The notes: generated by a model from the sequence alone, not told the origin. A stretch of DNA of 64,000 nucleotides from Paenarthrobacter histidinolovorans (GCF_014647595.1 NZ_BMPM01000010.1:62001-126000); one strand, 5' to 3'; shown: positions 50,132-59,597, numbered from the stretch's first letter. Translations and numbers: made by a program.

Positions 50132-50773
50132 CTAGAGCATGAGCTCCCGGAGCAGCCACCACAGGCCCGCAATCACGACGCCACCAAACAGCGATCCTGC
50201 TATGACCTGCCCAAGGGTGTGGGCGCGAAGAACCAACCGCGACCAGCCCACGGCAGGTACCAGGACCAGCAGCGGAAGCCACAGGGGGCCGAACATGAGA
50301 ATGGTGATGACCACGGCTGCTGCCAGTGCGGAAGCGTGTCCGCTCATCTTCCAAAACGCACTGACTACGGCCAGAACCGCGATGCCCCCGATCAGGGCAA
50401 TGATCATCACGGATACGCTCACCGGCCCACCCAGCAGCTGCAGCACCAGCAAACCGGCCACCACAGAGAGCAGGGCAACCAGAAGCGCCGCCGGCCTTTG
50501 GCGCCGGTCGCTGACATGGTGGTCGGTGATCCGGCCCAGCTTGACCATCAGCAGTACGTAGGCCAGTGGCAGAACGCAAACAAAGAACGCTCCCAGCAGG
50601 CCAAACCATATGGTCCCCGGAAATCCGGGTTCGATCGCAGGACTGATCAGCAGCAGGACCAGCACAACGGCCGGCGGCTGGAAAACCTCAGTCAGAACAC
50701 GGGCAAAAGTCCGCCACGGACCACTCACCAGCTGGGCCGGGGTGTGACCCGCTTCTGTCTTCTGTTCAGTCAA
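50132..50773 (-). CDS. PAP2-family membrane phosphatase-like protein
   Basis: This 213-residue membrane protein has RQRPAALL, KMSGHASALAAA and SRLVLRAHTLGQVIAG in the order of the three PAP2 motifs. The final Asp of the third motif is Gln here, as also seen in many membrane PAP2-like proteins. It may dephosphorylate a lipid or isoprenoid phosphate. TTG 50773 overlaps the E2 stop; ATG 50809 is an alternative with a longer overlap. Confidence 0.75.
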   Translation of the reverse strand: MTEQKTEAGHTPAQLVSGPWRTFARVLTEVFQPPAVVLVLLLISPAIEPGFPGTIWFGLLGAFFVCVLPLAYVLLMVKLGRITDHHVSDRRQRPAALLVALLSVVAGLLVLQLLGGPVSVSVMIIALIGGIAVLAVVSAFWKMSGHASALAAAVVITILMFGPLWLPLLVLVPAVGWSRLVLRAHTLGQVIAGSLFGGVVIAGLWWLLRELML

Positions 50774-52325
50774 GCAGCAGCGCCGGCTCTTCAAGAATGG
50801 CTGCAACATCGGCCATGAAACGCGCCGACAAGTCGCCGTCGACCACTCTGTGGTCGAAGGAGCCGCCGAGGGTGGTAATCCACCGCGGAATCACTTCTCC
50901 ATCCAGAACCCACGGCTTCTGTTTGATGGTGCCAAAAGCAATGATGGCCACCTCACCGGGGTTGATGATTGGAGTGCCGGTATCGATGCCCAGCGCACCG
51001 ATGTTGGTGATGGTCAGGGTTCCGCCCTGCATTTCGGCAGGCTGGGTCTTTCCCGCGCGGGCCTTGGTGGCCAGCTCATTGAGCGCCAGGGCAAGTTCCT
51101 TGAGGGAAAGGTCCTGGGCATCCTTGATGTTCGGAACCATGAGGCCGCGCGGGGTGGCCGCGGCGATTCCCAGATTCATGAAGTGCTTGATCTGGATCTC
51201 TGCACCCCCCTTCCCGTCAGCGTCCTCCACCCAGGTGGCGTTGACGCTGGGGTTGCGGGCCGCCGCCCAAATGACGGCCTTGGCCAGGATGAGCAGCGGA
51301 GAGACCTTGATGCCTTCGAAATCACGCGAAACCTTGAGCCGCTTGACGAACTCCATGGTCCGGCTGGCGTCGACATCCACAAAGATACTGACGTGGGGTG
51401 CCGAGAAAGCGGAGTCCACCATGGCCTTGGCTGTGGCTTTGCGTACGCCCTTGACCGGTACACGCTCGACCCGCTGGTCCTGCGGCTTCCTTGAGGCACC
51501 CCAGAACGTGTCCGCTTGATCGAGCTCGGCATCGCGCTGGGCCTGGTAACTCACCAGGTCCTCGCGGGTCACCTCACCGCGTTGACCTGTTGCGACAACA
51601 TCGGCGAGGTCGATGCCAAGGTCACGGGCAAACTTGCGTACCGGCGGCTTGGCCAAAACCTTGTTGACCAAACCGCTGATGGTGCCGCTGAAAGCCGCAC
51701 CGCGGGTGGCAGCCGGCTGCTGCACTCCAGGTGGCAGCGCAGGAGCAGTCGCGGACGGCTGTACGGGTTCGACGACGGCGCGTGCCGGCGTCGTGCGCTG
51801 TGAAACCGGCGCTTCGGCTGCTTTCGCTGCCAAAACCGCTTGGTTGTCCTGCACGGTTCCTTCGGCGTTTTCGGCGACTCCGGCAGCCTCAACCACAGCG
51901 CCGGCAGGCCGTTTGCGGGCACGGCGCTTGACGGCGTCGGCCTTGGGACCTGAACCGACCAGCGGGCCACCGGCTGGCTGTTCGCCTGCCTCGGCGGTGA
52001 GCTTGCCGTACACAGGAGTGAAGGTTTCCTCGGCGGCCGCTGCAGGGGCCGGGGCCTCGGGGGCGGCTTGGGCGTCGCCGTCCTGCCCCTCCGACACAGC
52101 GATGATCGCCGTTCCCACCTCGACGGTGATGCCTTCTTCCACCAACAACTCCGTGACCGTACCGGCGAAGGGCGACGGCAGTTCAACGAGGGACTTGGCG
52201 GTCTCGATCTCGCAGAGAACGTCGTTGATCGCTACGGTGTCGCCAGGCTTGACCTTCCAGGCAACTACCTCAGCCTCGGTCAGGCCTTCGCCGACGTCCG
52301 GCAGGTTGAATTTCTTTACAGTCAC
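50766..52325 (-). CDS. bkdC: Dihydrolipoamide acyltransferase (E2) of a branched-chain 2-oxoacid dehydrogenase
   Basis: This 519-residue protein has one lipoyl domain with the target lysine in CEIETAKSLVELPS near residue 43, a long Ala/Pro linker, a peripheral subunit-binding domain (KPPVRKFARDLGIDLADVVATG) and a catalytic domain ending with SFDHRVVDGDLSARFMADVAAIL, which holds the active His and Asp. It transfers the acyl group to CoA. It follows E1 beta by 54 bases. No E3 gene is in the operon. Confidence 0.92.
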   Translation of the reverse strand: MTVKKFNLPDVGEGLTEAEVVAWKVKPGDTVAINDVLCEIETAKSLVELPSPFAGTVTELLVEEGITVEVGTAIIAVSEGQDGDAQAAPEAPAPAAAAEETFTPVYGKLTAEAGEQPAGGPLVGSGPKADAVKRRARKRPAGAVVEAAGVAENAEGTVQDNQAVLAAKAAEAPVSQRTTPARAVVEPVQPSATAPALPPGVQQPAATRGAAFSGTISGLVNKVLAKPPVRKFARDLGIDLADVVATGQRGEVTREDLVSYQAQRDAELDQADTFWGASRKPQDQRVERVPVKGVRKATAKAMVDSAFSAPHVSIFVDVDASRTMEFVKRLKVSRDFEGIKVSPLLILAKAVIWAAARNPSVNATWVEDADGKGGAEIQIKHFMNLGIAAATPRGLMVPNIKDAQDLSLKELALALNELATKARAGKTQPAEMQGGTLTITNIGALGIDTGTPIINPGEVAIIAFGTIKQKPWVLDGEVIPRWITTLGGSFDHRVVDGDLSARFMADVAAILEEPALLLD

Positions 52326-52379
52326 AGTGGTCCTCGATTTTCCGGTTACCAGGCCGCGAAGCCGGGCGGATCAGACGGG

Positions 52380-53360
52380 TTAGTAGGCCAGGGAGCGGTC
52401 TAGGGCTTCGAGGATCTTGTCGATGTCCGGCAGGTAATCCTCTTCCACCTTGGCGACCGGGTAGGGCATATGGAAACCGCCCACACGAATTACCGGGGCT
52501 TCGAGATGCAGGAATGCCCGTTCGCTGATGCGGGCCGCAATCTCACCGCCGATGCCGCCAAACGTCGGGGCCTCGTGCGCGACGATCAACCTGCCGGTCT
52601 TCTTGACGGAAGCTTCCACAGTGTCAAAATCCACGGGGGAGATGGAGCGGAGATCAATGACCTCGACGCTTCGTCCGTCCTCGACGGCAGCGTTTGCCGC
52701 GGCCAAGGCCACCGGTACCAACGGGCCGTACGCCACAATGGTGGCGTCGGAGCCTTCCCGGACAACGTGCGCCTTGAACGGGTCTTCCGAAAGGCCCGGG
52801 TTCTGGACATCGACCTCGCCCTTGAGCCAGTAACGGCGCTTGGGCTCGAAGAAGATCACGGGGTCCTGGCACTCGACGGCCTTCTGGATCATCCAGTAGG
52901 CGTCGTGAGCGTTGGAGGGGGTGATGATGCGCAGGCCTGCGGTGTGCGCGAACAGGGCCTCGGGCGACTCCGAGTGGTGCTCAATGGAACCAATACCGCC
53001 GCCGTAGGGAATGCGGATGACGACAGGAACCGTGAGCTTGCCAAGGCTACGGGCATGGATCTTTGCCAGCTGGGTGGTGATCTGGTTGAAGGCCGGGTAG
53101 ACGAAGCCGTCGAACTGGATCTCGCACACGGGCGAATATCCACGGAGGGCCAGGCCGATCGCCGTGCCCACGATGCCGGACTCCGCCAGTGGCGTATCCA
53201 GGACGCGGTCGTCACCGAATTCCTTGATGAGGCCGTCGGTGACCCGGTAAACACCGCCAAGGTGTCCGATGTCTTCACCCATCAGGAGCGATTTGGGGTT
53301 GTCCGTCAGCGTTGCACGGAGACCTTCGTTGATGGCCTTGGCAATGGTCATTGTTGCCAT
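52380..53360 (-). CDS. bkdB: Branched-chain 2-oxoacid dehydrogenase E1 component, beta subunit
   Basis: This 326-residue subunit starts ATMTIAKAINEGLRATLTDN and has MGEDIGHLGGVYRVTDGL, DTPLAESGIVGTAIGLALRG, EIQFDGFVYPAFNQI and IPYGGGIGS, all standard for E1 beta. With E1 alpha it forms the ThDP-dependent decarboxylase. Its ATG overlaps the E1 alpha stop as TAATG. Confidence 0.94.
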   Translation of the reverse strand: MATMTIAKAINEGLRATLTDNPKSLLMGEDIGHLGGVYRVTDGLIKEFGDDRVLDTPLAESGIVGTAIGLALRGYSPVCEIQFDGFVYPAFNQITTQLAKIHARSLGKLTVPVVIRIPYGGGIGSIEHHSESPEALFAHTAGLRIITPSNAHDAYWMIQKAVECQDPVIFFEPKRRYWLKGEVDVQNPGLSEDPFKAHVVREGSDATIVAYGPLVPVALAAANAAVEDGRSVEVIDLRSISPVDFDTVEASVKKTGRLIVAHEAPTFGGIGGEIAARISERAFLHLEAPVIRVGGFHMPYPVAKVEEDYLPDIDKILEALDRSLAY

Positions 53361-54553
53361 CAGTTGGCTGCCTCCTGGTCGCTTTCAAAGCCGGCCGAGT
53401 ATTCCTCGAACCAGGCCAATTCCTCTGCAATCAGCGGATGTTGCTCGGCGTAGACGCTGGCGAACGCGTCGCGGATGTCGGGGACTTCCAGGCCATGGGT
53501 TGTGCTGCGTACATACTTGGCAAGTTCGTCGCCGTCGGCCTTGACCTGTTCGAAGAACGCCTCGTCTGCGAGTCCTTCGGCGCGAAGGTACTTTTCCAGG
53601 CGGTCCAGCGGATCCTTTTCCCGCCAGGCAGCTTCTTCGGCCGACTCCCTGTACTTGGTGGGATCATCAGCCGTGGTGTGGGCACCAACCCGGTAGGTGT
53701 AAGCCTCGATCAGGACGGGGCCGCGGCCCTCGCGGGCATGCTCCAAGGCCCACTCCGTGACGGCGTGGACCGCAATGACGTCGTTGCCGTCCACCCGGAT
53801 ACCCGGGAACCCGTAACCCTTGGCGCGGTTGGCCAGCGGAACCTTGGTCTGCACTTCGGTTGGCACGGAGATTGCCCAGTGGTTGTTCTGGCAGAAGAAC
53901 ACCACGGGCGCGTTGTAGGACGCCGCGAAAACCATGGACTCGTGAACGTCGCCCTCTGAGCTGGCGCCGTCTCCGAAGTAGGCGATGACAGCGGCTTTGG
54001 GATCAGAGGATTCCGTGGCAGCGGCAGACTTCTGGTCCCGCTGGATGCCCATGGCGTAGCCGACAGCGTGAAGCGTTTGGGCAGCGAGTACCAGCGTGTA
54101 CAGGTGGAAGTTGTTCTCGCGCGGATCCCATCCACCGTTCGACACTCCGCGGAACTGCTTCAGCAGCTCTGCCAGGTCCACGTTCCGGACGAGCGCCACT
54201 CCGTGCTCCCGGTACGTGGGGAAGATGTAGTCCTGCGGCTGGCTTGCGTGCCCGGAGCCGATCTGGGCGGCCTCCTGGCCCGTCAAGGGAACCCACAAGG
54301 CAAGTTCGCCCTGGCGCTGGAGCGCGGTGGCTTCCTGGTCAAAGCGACGGATCCTGGCCATATCGGTGTAGAACACCCGGAGTTTCTCGGGGTCGATCCG
54401 CTTGGCGTAGTCCGAGAAGATCGGGTCCGAACCCAGTGCACCGTCGGGTCCGAGCAACTGCACCATTTCCGTTGGTTCGCCTGGTGCGGCTGCCAACGCG
54501 GTTGTCGCCGCGAGAGATTCTTCCGTCCCGGGGGGCAGTTGTGTCGAGCCCAT
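53360..54553 (-). CDS. bkdA: Branched-chain 2-oxoacid dehydrogenase E1 component, alpha subunit
   Basis: This 397-residue subunit has the ThDP motif FGDGASSEGDVHESMVFAAS, followed by CQNNHWAISVP, and the phosphorylation-loop-like TYRVGAHTTADDPTKYR. The motifs fit the branched-chain type better than the pyruvate type. ATG 54553 was chosen for AAGGAGACGG upstream; an ATG at 54628 runs into the upstream palindrome. The operon makes branched acyl-CoA primers, which actinobacteria use for fatty acids. Confidence 0.92.
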   Translation of the reverse strand: MGSTQLPPGTEESLAATTALAAAPGEPTEMVQLLGPDGALGSDPIFSDYAKRIDPEKLRVFYTDMARIRRFDQEATALQRQGELALWVPLTGQEAAQIGSGHASQPQDYIFPTYREHGVALVRNVDLAELLKQFRGVSNGGWDPRENNFHLYTLVLAAQTLHAVGYAMGIQRDQKSAAATESSDPKAAVIAYFGDGASSEGDVHESMVFAASYNAPVVFFCQNNHWAISVPTEVQTKVPLANRAKGYGFPGIRVDGNDVIAVHAVTEWALEHAREGRGPVLIEAYTYRVGAHTTADDPTKYRESAEEAAWREKDPLDRLEKYLRAEGLADEAFFEQVKADGDELAKYVRSTTHGLEVPDIRDAFASVYAEQHPLIAEELAWFEEYSAGFESDQEAAN

Positions 54554-54606
54554 TCCGTCTCCTTGCTTTGCCATGGCTGGTTGCCGGGCAATTCTGTCGC
54601 TGGGAT

Positions 54607-54644
54607 ATATGCCCGTTCCGGAATGCATTCCGGAACGGGCATAT
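54607..54644. promoter_or_regulatory. 38-bp perfect palindrome upstream of the bkd operon
   Basis: The palindrome has no spacer. It starts ATATGCCCGTTCCGG, has centre TGCA, and contains two TTCCGGAA sites at 54616-54623 and 54628-54635. It lies 54 bp before the E1 alpha start. A TTTTT tract follows on the plus strand only, where no gene is being read. It looks like a dual operator, or a terminator of the aminotransferase gene without a proper U-tract. Confidence 0.6.
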
Positions 54645-54703
54645 TTTTGGCTTTCGTCCCTTACTTTATCGGCAGTAAGTTCGGTTGGCGCATTTGTTAA
54701 CCG

Positions 54704-55822
54704 CTAGGAACCTTGTGGCGCCTTTGTATAACCTGCACAGAGATTCAGGAAACGCGTGTTGGCCTCCACCTCTCCGATGCTGACACGGACACCCTCATTG
54801 GCGAAGGCCCGAACTGACAGTGCCTGCTCTGCCGCAAGGGCCGCAAATTCGGCACTGTTCTCGCCCAGATTCAACCATATGAAGTTTCCTTGGGCCTCAG
54901 GAACGAACCAGCCCAACTCCCTGAGTCCGGCCGTCACCCGGTCCCGTTCCTCAACGAGGCTTTGTACCCTTTCCACAACCTGGTCGAAATTCTCAATCGA
55001 GGTTACGGCTGCCCTTTCGGCAATCTGTGAAACGGCAAACGGCGTTGCGGTGACCCGGAGGTGTTGGGTGAGTGCCGGGCCGGACACGCTGTATCCCACG
55101 CGCAGGCCAGCCAACCCGTGTGCCTTTGAGAAGGTTCGCAGAACCACCACGTTGGGATACTTGCGGTAGAGCTTGATGCCGTCAACGGCTTGGGGGTCGC
55201 GGACAAATTCCTGATACGCCTCGTCAATAACCACCACTACATGCGGCGGTACCGACTGAATGAAGCGCTCAGTTTCCTCAGCGGTCAGAATCGGCCCTGT
55301 GGGGTTGTTCGGCGTGCACAAAAGAATCACCTTGGTGCGAACGGTAACTGCCGCAGCCATAGTGTCGAGATCGTGCCGGCCGTCCGCCAGAAGGGGAATC
55401 TGGACACTGGAAGCTCCCGCCAGGCCCACGCAGATGGGATACGCCTCGAAGGAACGCCAGGCGTAGATCACCTCGTCGGCCTTGCCGTCGTCGTTCTGTC
55501 CGGCAAACGTCGCAAGGATTTGGTTCAGCGCGCCGAGGCTGCCGGCACCGGTGACGACATCGTCAGCCGGGACGTCCAGAAAGCCTGCAAGAGCGGTCCG
55601 AAGCTTCGTTGCCAGCGGATCAGGGTAGCGGTTGATGTCAGCTTGGTCCGCGATCGCCTGCAACACTGCAGGAATCGGAGGCAGCGGATTCTCATTGGAC
55701 GACAATTTATAGCTGGTAAGGCCTTCAATTGCTGCTGGTGGTTTACCGGCAGCATATTTTGGAAGCCTGTCCACGACCGGTCGAGGGAGTACGCCCTCCG
55801 GTGCGTTGTCAGTAGTAGTCAT
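54704..55822 (-). CDS. Aminotransferase, HisC/aromatic Pat type
   Basis: This 372-residue PLP enzyme has KLSSNENPLPP, GAGSLGALNQIL, CTPNNPTGPILT, VVIDEAYQEFV and the PLP lysine in LRTFSKAHGLAGLRVGY. Motifs fit histidinol-phosphate aminotransferase and its paralogue Pat, which acts on aromatic amino acids. There is no his operon around it, and the neighbour is a branched-chain oxoacid dehydrogenase, so an amino-acid catabolic role is more likely than histidine synthesis. Confidence 0.85.
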   Translation of the reverse strand: MTTTDNAPEGVLPRPVVDRLPKYAAGKPPAAIEGLTSYKLSSNENPLPPIPAVLQAIADQADINRYPDPLATKLRTALAGFLDVPADDVVTGAGSLGALNQILATFAGQNDDGKADEVIYAWRSFEAYPICVGLAGASSVQIPLLADGRHDLDTMAAAVTVRTKVILLCTPNNPTGPILTAEETERFIQSVPPHVVVVIDEAYQEFVRDPQAVDGIKLYRKYPNVVVLRTFSKAHGLAGLRVGYSVSGPALTQHLRVTATPFAVSQIAERAAVTSIENFDQVVERVQSLVEERDRVTAGLRELGWFVPEAQGNFIWLNLGENSAEFAALAAEQALSVRAFANEGVRVSIGEVEANTRFLNLCAGYTKAPQGS

Positions 55823-55912
55823 GGCTTCAAGCCTACTTGCACCCCTCTATACGGGCGGAGTGTTGGAGCTATCGCCCAGCCACGGCACAGGTGAGTGTGA
55901 AAGCATGGGGCC

Positions 55913-56341
55913 ATGGGTTCATTCATCATTCGCGTCCTCATCAACGGGCTCGCCCTGTGGGTTGCAACCTGGCTGTTGCAAGGCATGGACATCACTACCA
56001 GTGCCACGGAGTCAGCCGCCGCCAATGCGGGACTGACGCAGGGCGCTGACACCGTGGGCATAGTGCTGGCGTATTTGTTCATTGGGCTCATTTTTGGAGT
56101 GGTCAACGCATTCGTGCGCCCCTTGGTGAGGCTTCTTTCGCTGCCTGTGACCATCCTGACCCTCGGCCTGTTCACTATCGTGATCAACGCGGCGATGTTG
56201 TACCTCACTGCGTGGCTCAGCACATTCACCCCCGTACACCTGACTTTGGACTCGTTCTTTTGGACGGCCATCCTGGCGTCGATCATCATCAGCATCATCT
56301 CCATGGTGGCCGGACTCATCCCAGGCACCCGTAAGCGCTAG
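55913..56341 (+). CDS. Holin-like membrane protein (phage holin family IV type)
   Basis: This 142-residue protein has four hydrophobic segments: FIIRVLINGLALWVATWLL, IVLAYLFIGLIFGVVNAFV, LPVTILTLGLFTIVINAAMLYL and FFWTAILASIIISIISMVAGL. The RPLVRLLSLPVTI step between segments 2 and 3 is typical of the family of small membrane proteins annotated as phage holin family. There is no phage context. The name describes the family, not a lysis function. Confidence 0.88.
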   Translation: MGSFIIRVLINGLALWVATWLLQGMDITTSATESAAANAGLTQGADTVGIVLAYLFIGLIFGVVNAFVRPLVRLLSLPVTILTLGLFTIVINAAMLYLTAWLSTFTPVHLTLDSFFWTAILASIIISIISMVAGLIPGTRKR

Positions 56342-56344
56342 GAA

Positions 56345-57691
56345 TCATCGCGCTCCCGCGGTGGACCGCGATTCGGGAAGGGCAGGCGCCGCAAGTTCAC
56401 TCCGACGATCGGGACGCGGATCCCGCGTGAGCTTGAACCGGGTGATCTTTGACGCACCGCCGACTCCGACGACTCCGGCGAACGCCGCCGTGGATGCGAG
56501 CAACGAAGGATCTTTGCTGGCGCTGACCAGCTCGGCACCTTTCGCATAATTCTCTTGGTCGTGCCCAGGGCCCAAGCCGGGATCTTCTCCCGCGGGGGTC
56601 TCAACATGGTCCGTCAGCGTTACCGTCACCCGGTCCTTCGTGTCAGGGTTCATGTGGCCGTCCACCCCCGGAACCCAATCCTGGACGTGTTCCAGATGAA
56701 GGGAACTGATGCCAGGCTCAGGGACTATGCCTCCAACGGGAGCGCCGGCAGTGAGCACGAATTTGAGGTCGAACTCGCTAAGGAACGCTTTGTCCCGAGC
56801 AAGGTTCATGGCATGGACACCGCCCTGGCTGTGCCCAACTGCCACCACCTGGTCTCCGGTCGCGGCCCCTGCCTCGTGCAGGGCCTGTGCGACTGCGGGG
56901 ATGACTTCCTCGGAACCATAACCAACTGCTTCGCCGATTCCCTGAATGTCGAGAGGGTTGGTTGAGGGCGTATGAGGCTGTGTGCCCGGAATCAGGACCA
57001 TCCATGAGGACGAACCGTTGTTGTCGAATTCGATCACCTCAATCTCTCCGTCGTTCCTGGCGTAGACCTTTTCAAGACGCCGGAGACTTTCGGCCATGGA
57101 AGGCTGCACGTTTTCCGTTGTTTCGCTGACCTTCGCCACACTGACCGGACGAGGTTGGATCGCTGCCAGGAACGGTGCACCTACCATGAGGCCCACCAGC
57201 TGCTCTGCTTCGAGGCCGGGGCTGATTATCAGGTTGAAGATGTCCTCAGTGAGGTCACGTCCCGGGCTGAGGAGGTGGCCCGGATCCGGGAACATCATCG
57301 CTCCCGGCACGAGAAGATGGAGTCGGGTATTCAGCGCCTCGGTCATCGCGTAGTCCCGGTGGCTGGCCCGCACGCTTGCACTGACGTCGCCCAAAGCCTG
57401 ACGCAACCGGCCCACATCCTTCCTGCTTTCGGCCACCGTATTGATGGCCAGGCAGCCCGACTCATAGGAGTCGGAGAGATACGGCGTGAGTGCGTCCTGG
57501 ACGCGACGGGCCTCTTCTTCGATGCCCAGCAGCTGCACGACAATGTCATCTAGCCAATCGGCTCCTCTTGCAAGCTCTTCCAACTGAAAAGAGATTCCAC
57601 CAACGCCTCCGCGGATGCCAAGGATTCCGTCGGACGGCGGAGGAGAAGGACTGGGCGCTGCACCGGCACCCACCGGAGCTGCATCGTCCAT
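56345..57691 (-). CDS. Alpha/beta hydrolase (lipase-like) with an N-terminal WXG100-like helical domain
   Basis: This 448-residue protein has an N-terminal helical domain (LEELARGADWLDDIVVQLLGIEEEARRVQ, then RHLQ-like DVGRLRQALGDVSASVRASHRDYA), a middle linker and a C-terminal hydrolase domain with VLIPGTQP, nucleophile GHSQGGVHAM, an acid in VQDWVPGVDG and the histidine in GPGHDQENYA. ATG 57691 overlaps the stop of the small upstream gene (TGATG). The layout suggests a secreted or surface toxin-type lipase carried by a type VII-like system, but no secretion gene lies in the window. Confidence 0.75.
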   Translation of the reverse strand: MDDAAPVGAGAAPSPSPPPSDGILGIRGGVGGISFQLEELARGADWLDDIVVQLLGIEEEARRVQDALTPYLSDSYESGCLAINTVAESRKDVGRLRQALGDVSASVRASHRDYAMTEALNTRLHLLVPGAMMFPDPGHLLSPGRDLTEDIFNLIISPGLEAEQLVGLMVGAPFLAAIQPRPVSVAKVSETTENVQPSMAESLRRLEKVYARNDGEIEVIEFDNNGSSSWMVLIPGTQPHTPSTNPLDIQGIGEAVGYGSEEVIPAVAQALHEAGAATGDQVVAVGHSQGGVHAMNLARDKAFLSEFDLKFVLTAGAPVGGIVPEPGISSLHLEHVQDWVPGVDGHMNPDTKDRVTVTLTDHVETPAGEDPGLGPGHDQENYAKGAELVSASKDPSLLASTAAFAGVVGVGGASKITRFKLTRDPRPDRRSELAAPALPESRSTAGAR

Positions 57692-58002
57692 CAGTGTCCC
57701 CTCCCGCCCTGGACGGAAATGTTCTGTGAGTGCCTCAGGACCAACGCGGCGGCACCATCCAAGTTCTCCCGGGCCCGCATGAGGGCAGAGGCGTGGAAGG
57801 CGATGGTGGTCCGGTACCCACGGCCGGCCGGGGACTGCCACTCCTCCAGCTGTATCTTCCGCAGGGAAGCAAGGACCGTATCTGCCTGGTCGACGCAGGT
57901 CTTCATTCGCCATGCAAGCCGTTGGACTTCGTGGCTTCGGGAGGCGCATTCCGAAGGATCGAAAGTGGGTGGATTGGCTGCAGGCGTCACGCCGAGGCTC
58001 AT
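57691..58002 (-). CDS. WXG100-like small helical protein
   Basis: This 103-residue protein has two helices around a W-S-P-A-G turn (EEWQSPAGRGYRTTIAFHAS; W55, G60). The size and the central turn fit the WXG100/ESX fold used as type VII secretion signal or chaperone. It is translationally coupled with the hydrolase gene. It has no EccC, EccD or other ESX component near it in the window. Confidence 0.7.
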   Translation of the reverse strand: MSLGVTPAANPPTFDPSECASRSHEVQRLAWRMKTCVDQADTVLASLRKIQLEEWQSPAGRGYRTTIAFHASALMRARENLDGAAALVLRHSQNISVQGGRGH

Positions 58003-58168
58003 ATGGGTGTACTCCAGTGGTCGTTCTGCTGATCGGTAGCCAAAACGCTACGGACGGGCAGAGACAGACGGAAGCATCGACGTCGCGTATGTGGATAACC
58101 CGACGGCTCGTCCACATAGCCCCGTCATCGACGCCGGCCTCCGCGCCGGGCATGAAAGAATAGGCACC

Positions 58169-59575
58169 ATGGCTGAATCCCCTCGCGTGTCCCTCGCTTC
58201 CGAACCCCTGGCTCTTGGCGCCCTTGACGGCCGCTACCGTGCCGCCGTCGCACCCCTCGTGGACTACCTGTCCGAGGCCGCGCTGAACCGCGATCGCGTT
58301 CACGTCGAAGTCGAGTGGCTCATCCACCTGACCAGCCAGTCCGTTCTTCCGGGCGCCGGTCCGCTCTCCGATTCCCAGATTGCCCAGCTGCGGGCCATCG
58401 TCACGGAATTCGACGCGTCGTCCGTCGCCGAACTCGCGGAGATCGAAGCCGTTACCGTCCACGACGTAAAGGCTGTCGAGTACTACATCGGCCGCCGCCT
58501 GCCCGCCATCGGCATTGAGAACCTGACCGCCATGGTTCACTTCGGCTGCACCTCAGAGGACATCAACAACCTCTCCTACGCTGTGGGAATCAAGGGTGCC
58601 GTTGAAGATGTCTGGCTCCCCAACGCGACGGCGCTGGTGAAGCAGATCGAGGCGATGGCGGAAGAGAACCGCTCCGTTCCCATGCTTTCCCGCACGCACG
58701 GCCAACCGGCCACACCCACCACGCTCGGCAAGGAACTGGCAGTCGTTGCGCACCGCCTCAACCGCCAGCTGGAACGCATCGCCAAGACCGAATTCCTCGG
58801 CAAGATCAACGGCGCCACCGGCACATACGCCGCCCACGTCGCATCTGTGCCCGGCGCCGATTGGGAAGCTGTCGCCAAGTCCTTCGTTGAAGGACTTGGC
58901 CTCACATGGAACCCGCTCACTACGCAGATCGAAAGCCACGACTGGCAGGCGGAGCTGTACGCCGACATCGCACGCTTCAACCGCATCCTGCACAACGTGT
59001 GCACGGATATCTGGAGTTACATCTCCATCGGCTACTTCCGCCAGATCCCGGTGGCCGGTGCCACCGGTTCATCCACCATGCCGCACAAGGTGAACCCGAT
59101 CCGCTTCGAGAACGCCGAAGCCAACCTGGAAATCTCCAACGGCCTCCTGGACACCCTGGGCGCAACACTTGTCACTTCCCGTTGGCAGCGTGACCTCACG
59201 GATTCCTCTTCCCAGCGCAACATCGGCGTCGCGTTCGGCCACTCCCTGCTTGCGATTTCCAACGTCGCCAAGGGCCTCAAGGCTCTCGACGTCGCCGAGG
59301 AAGTCCTGGCCGGCGACCTCGATACCAACTGGGAAGTCCTGGGCGAAGCCATCCAGATGGTCATGCGTGCCGAGGCCATTGCAGGTGTCGAAGGCATGGA
59401 GAACCCCTACGAACGGCTCAAGGACCTCACTCGCGGCCAGCGGGTGGACGGTGCCCGCATGCAGGAATTTGTCCAGGGCCTCGGACTCTCCGCTGACGCT
59501 GAAGCACGCCTGCTCGCCCTGACACCGGGCAAGTACACGGGCATCGCCGACAAGCTCGTGGACCACCTGAAGTAA
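58169..59575 (+). CDS. purB: Adenylosuccinate lyase
   Basis: This 468-residue fumarase-superfamily enzyme has FGCTSEDINNLSYA, RTHGQPATPTTLGKEL, the flexible signature GSSTMPHKVNPIRFENAE and SRWQRDLTDSSSQRNIG. It acts twice in purine synthesis, releasing fumarate from SAICAR and from adenylosuccinate. ATG 58169 gives the usual start MAESPRVSLASEPL. It is the only purine gene in the window and ends at a terminator at 59598. Confidence 0.95.
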   Translation: MAESPRVSLASEPLALGALDGRYRAAVAPLVDYLSEAALNRDRVHVEVEWLIHLTSQSVLPGAGPLSDSQIAQLRAIVTEFDASSVAELAEIEAVTVHDVKAVEYYIGRRLPAIGIENLTAMVHFGCTSEDINNLSYAVGIKGAVEDVWLPNATALVKQIEAMAEENRSVPMLSRTHGQPATPTTLGKELAVVAHRLNRQLERIAKTEFLGKINGATGTYAAHVASVPGADWEAVAKSFVEGLGLTWNPLTTQIESHDWQAELYADIARFNRILHNVCTDIWSYISIGYFRQIPVAGATGSSTMPHKVNPIRFENAEANLEISNGLLDTLGATLVTSRWQRDLTDSSSQRNIGVAFGHSLLAISNVAKGLKALDVAEEVLAGDLDTNWEVLGEAIQMVMRAEAIAGVEGMENPYERLKDLTRGQRVDGARMQEFVQGLGLSADAEARLLALTPGKYTGIADKLVDHLK

Positions 59576-59597
59576 CAGAGACAAAGCACAGCGTTCG

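Noticed and set aside
55913..56341. Prophage remnant suggested by a holin-like gene
   Set aside because: No other phage gene is near, and this family of small membrane proteins is widespread on bacterial chromosomes.
56345..58540. Extended 731-codon form of the lipase-like gene
   Set aside because: The extension runs through the WXG100-like gene in another frame and antisense into purB; the coupled start at 57691 is far better.
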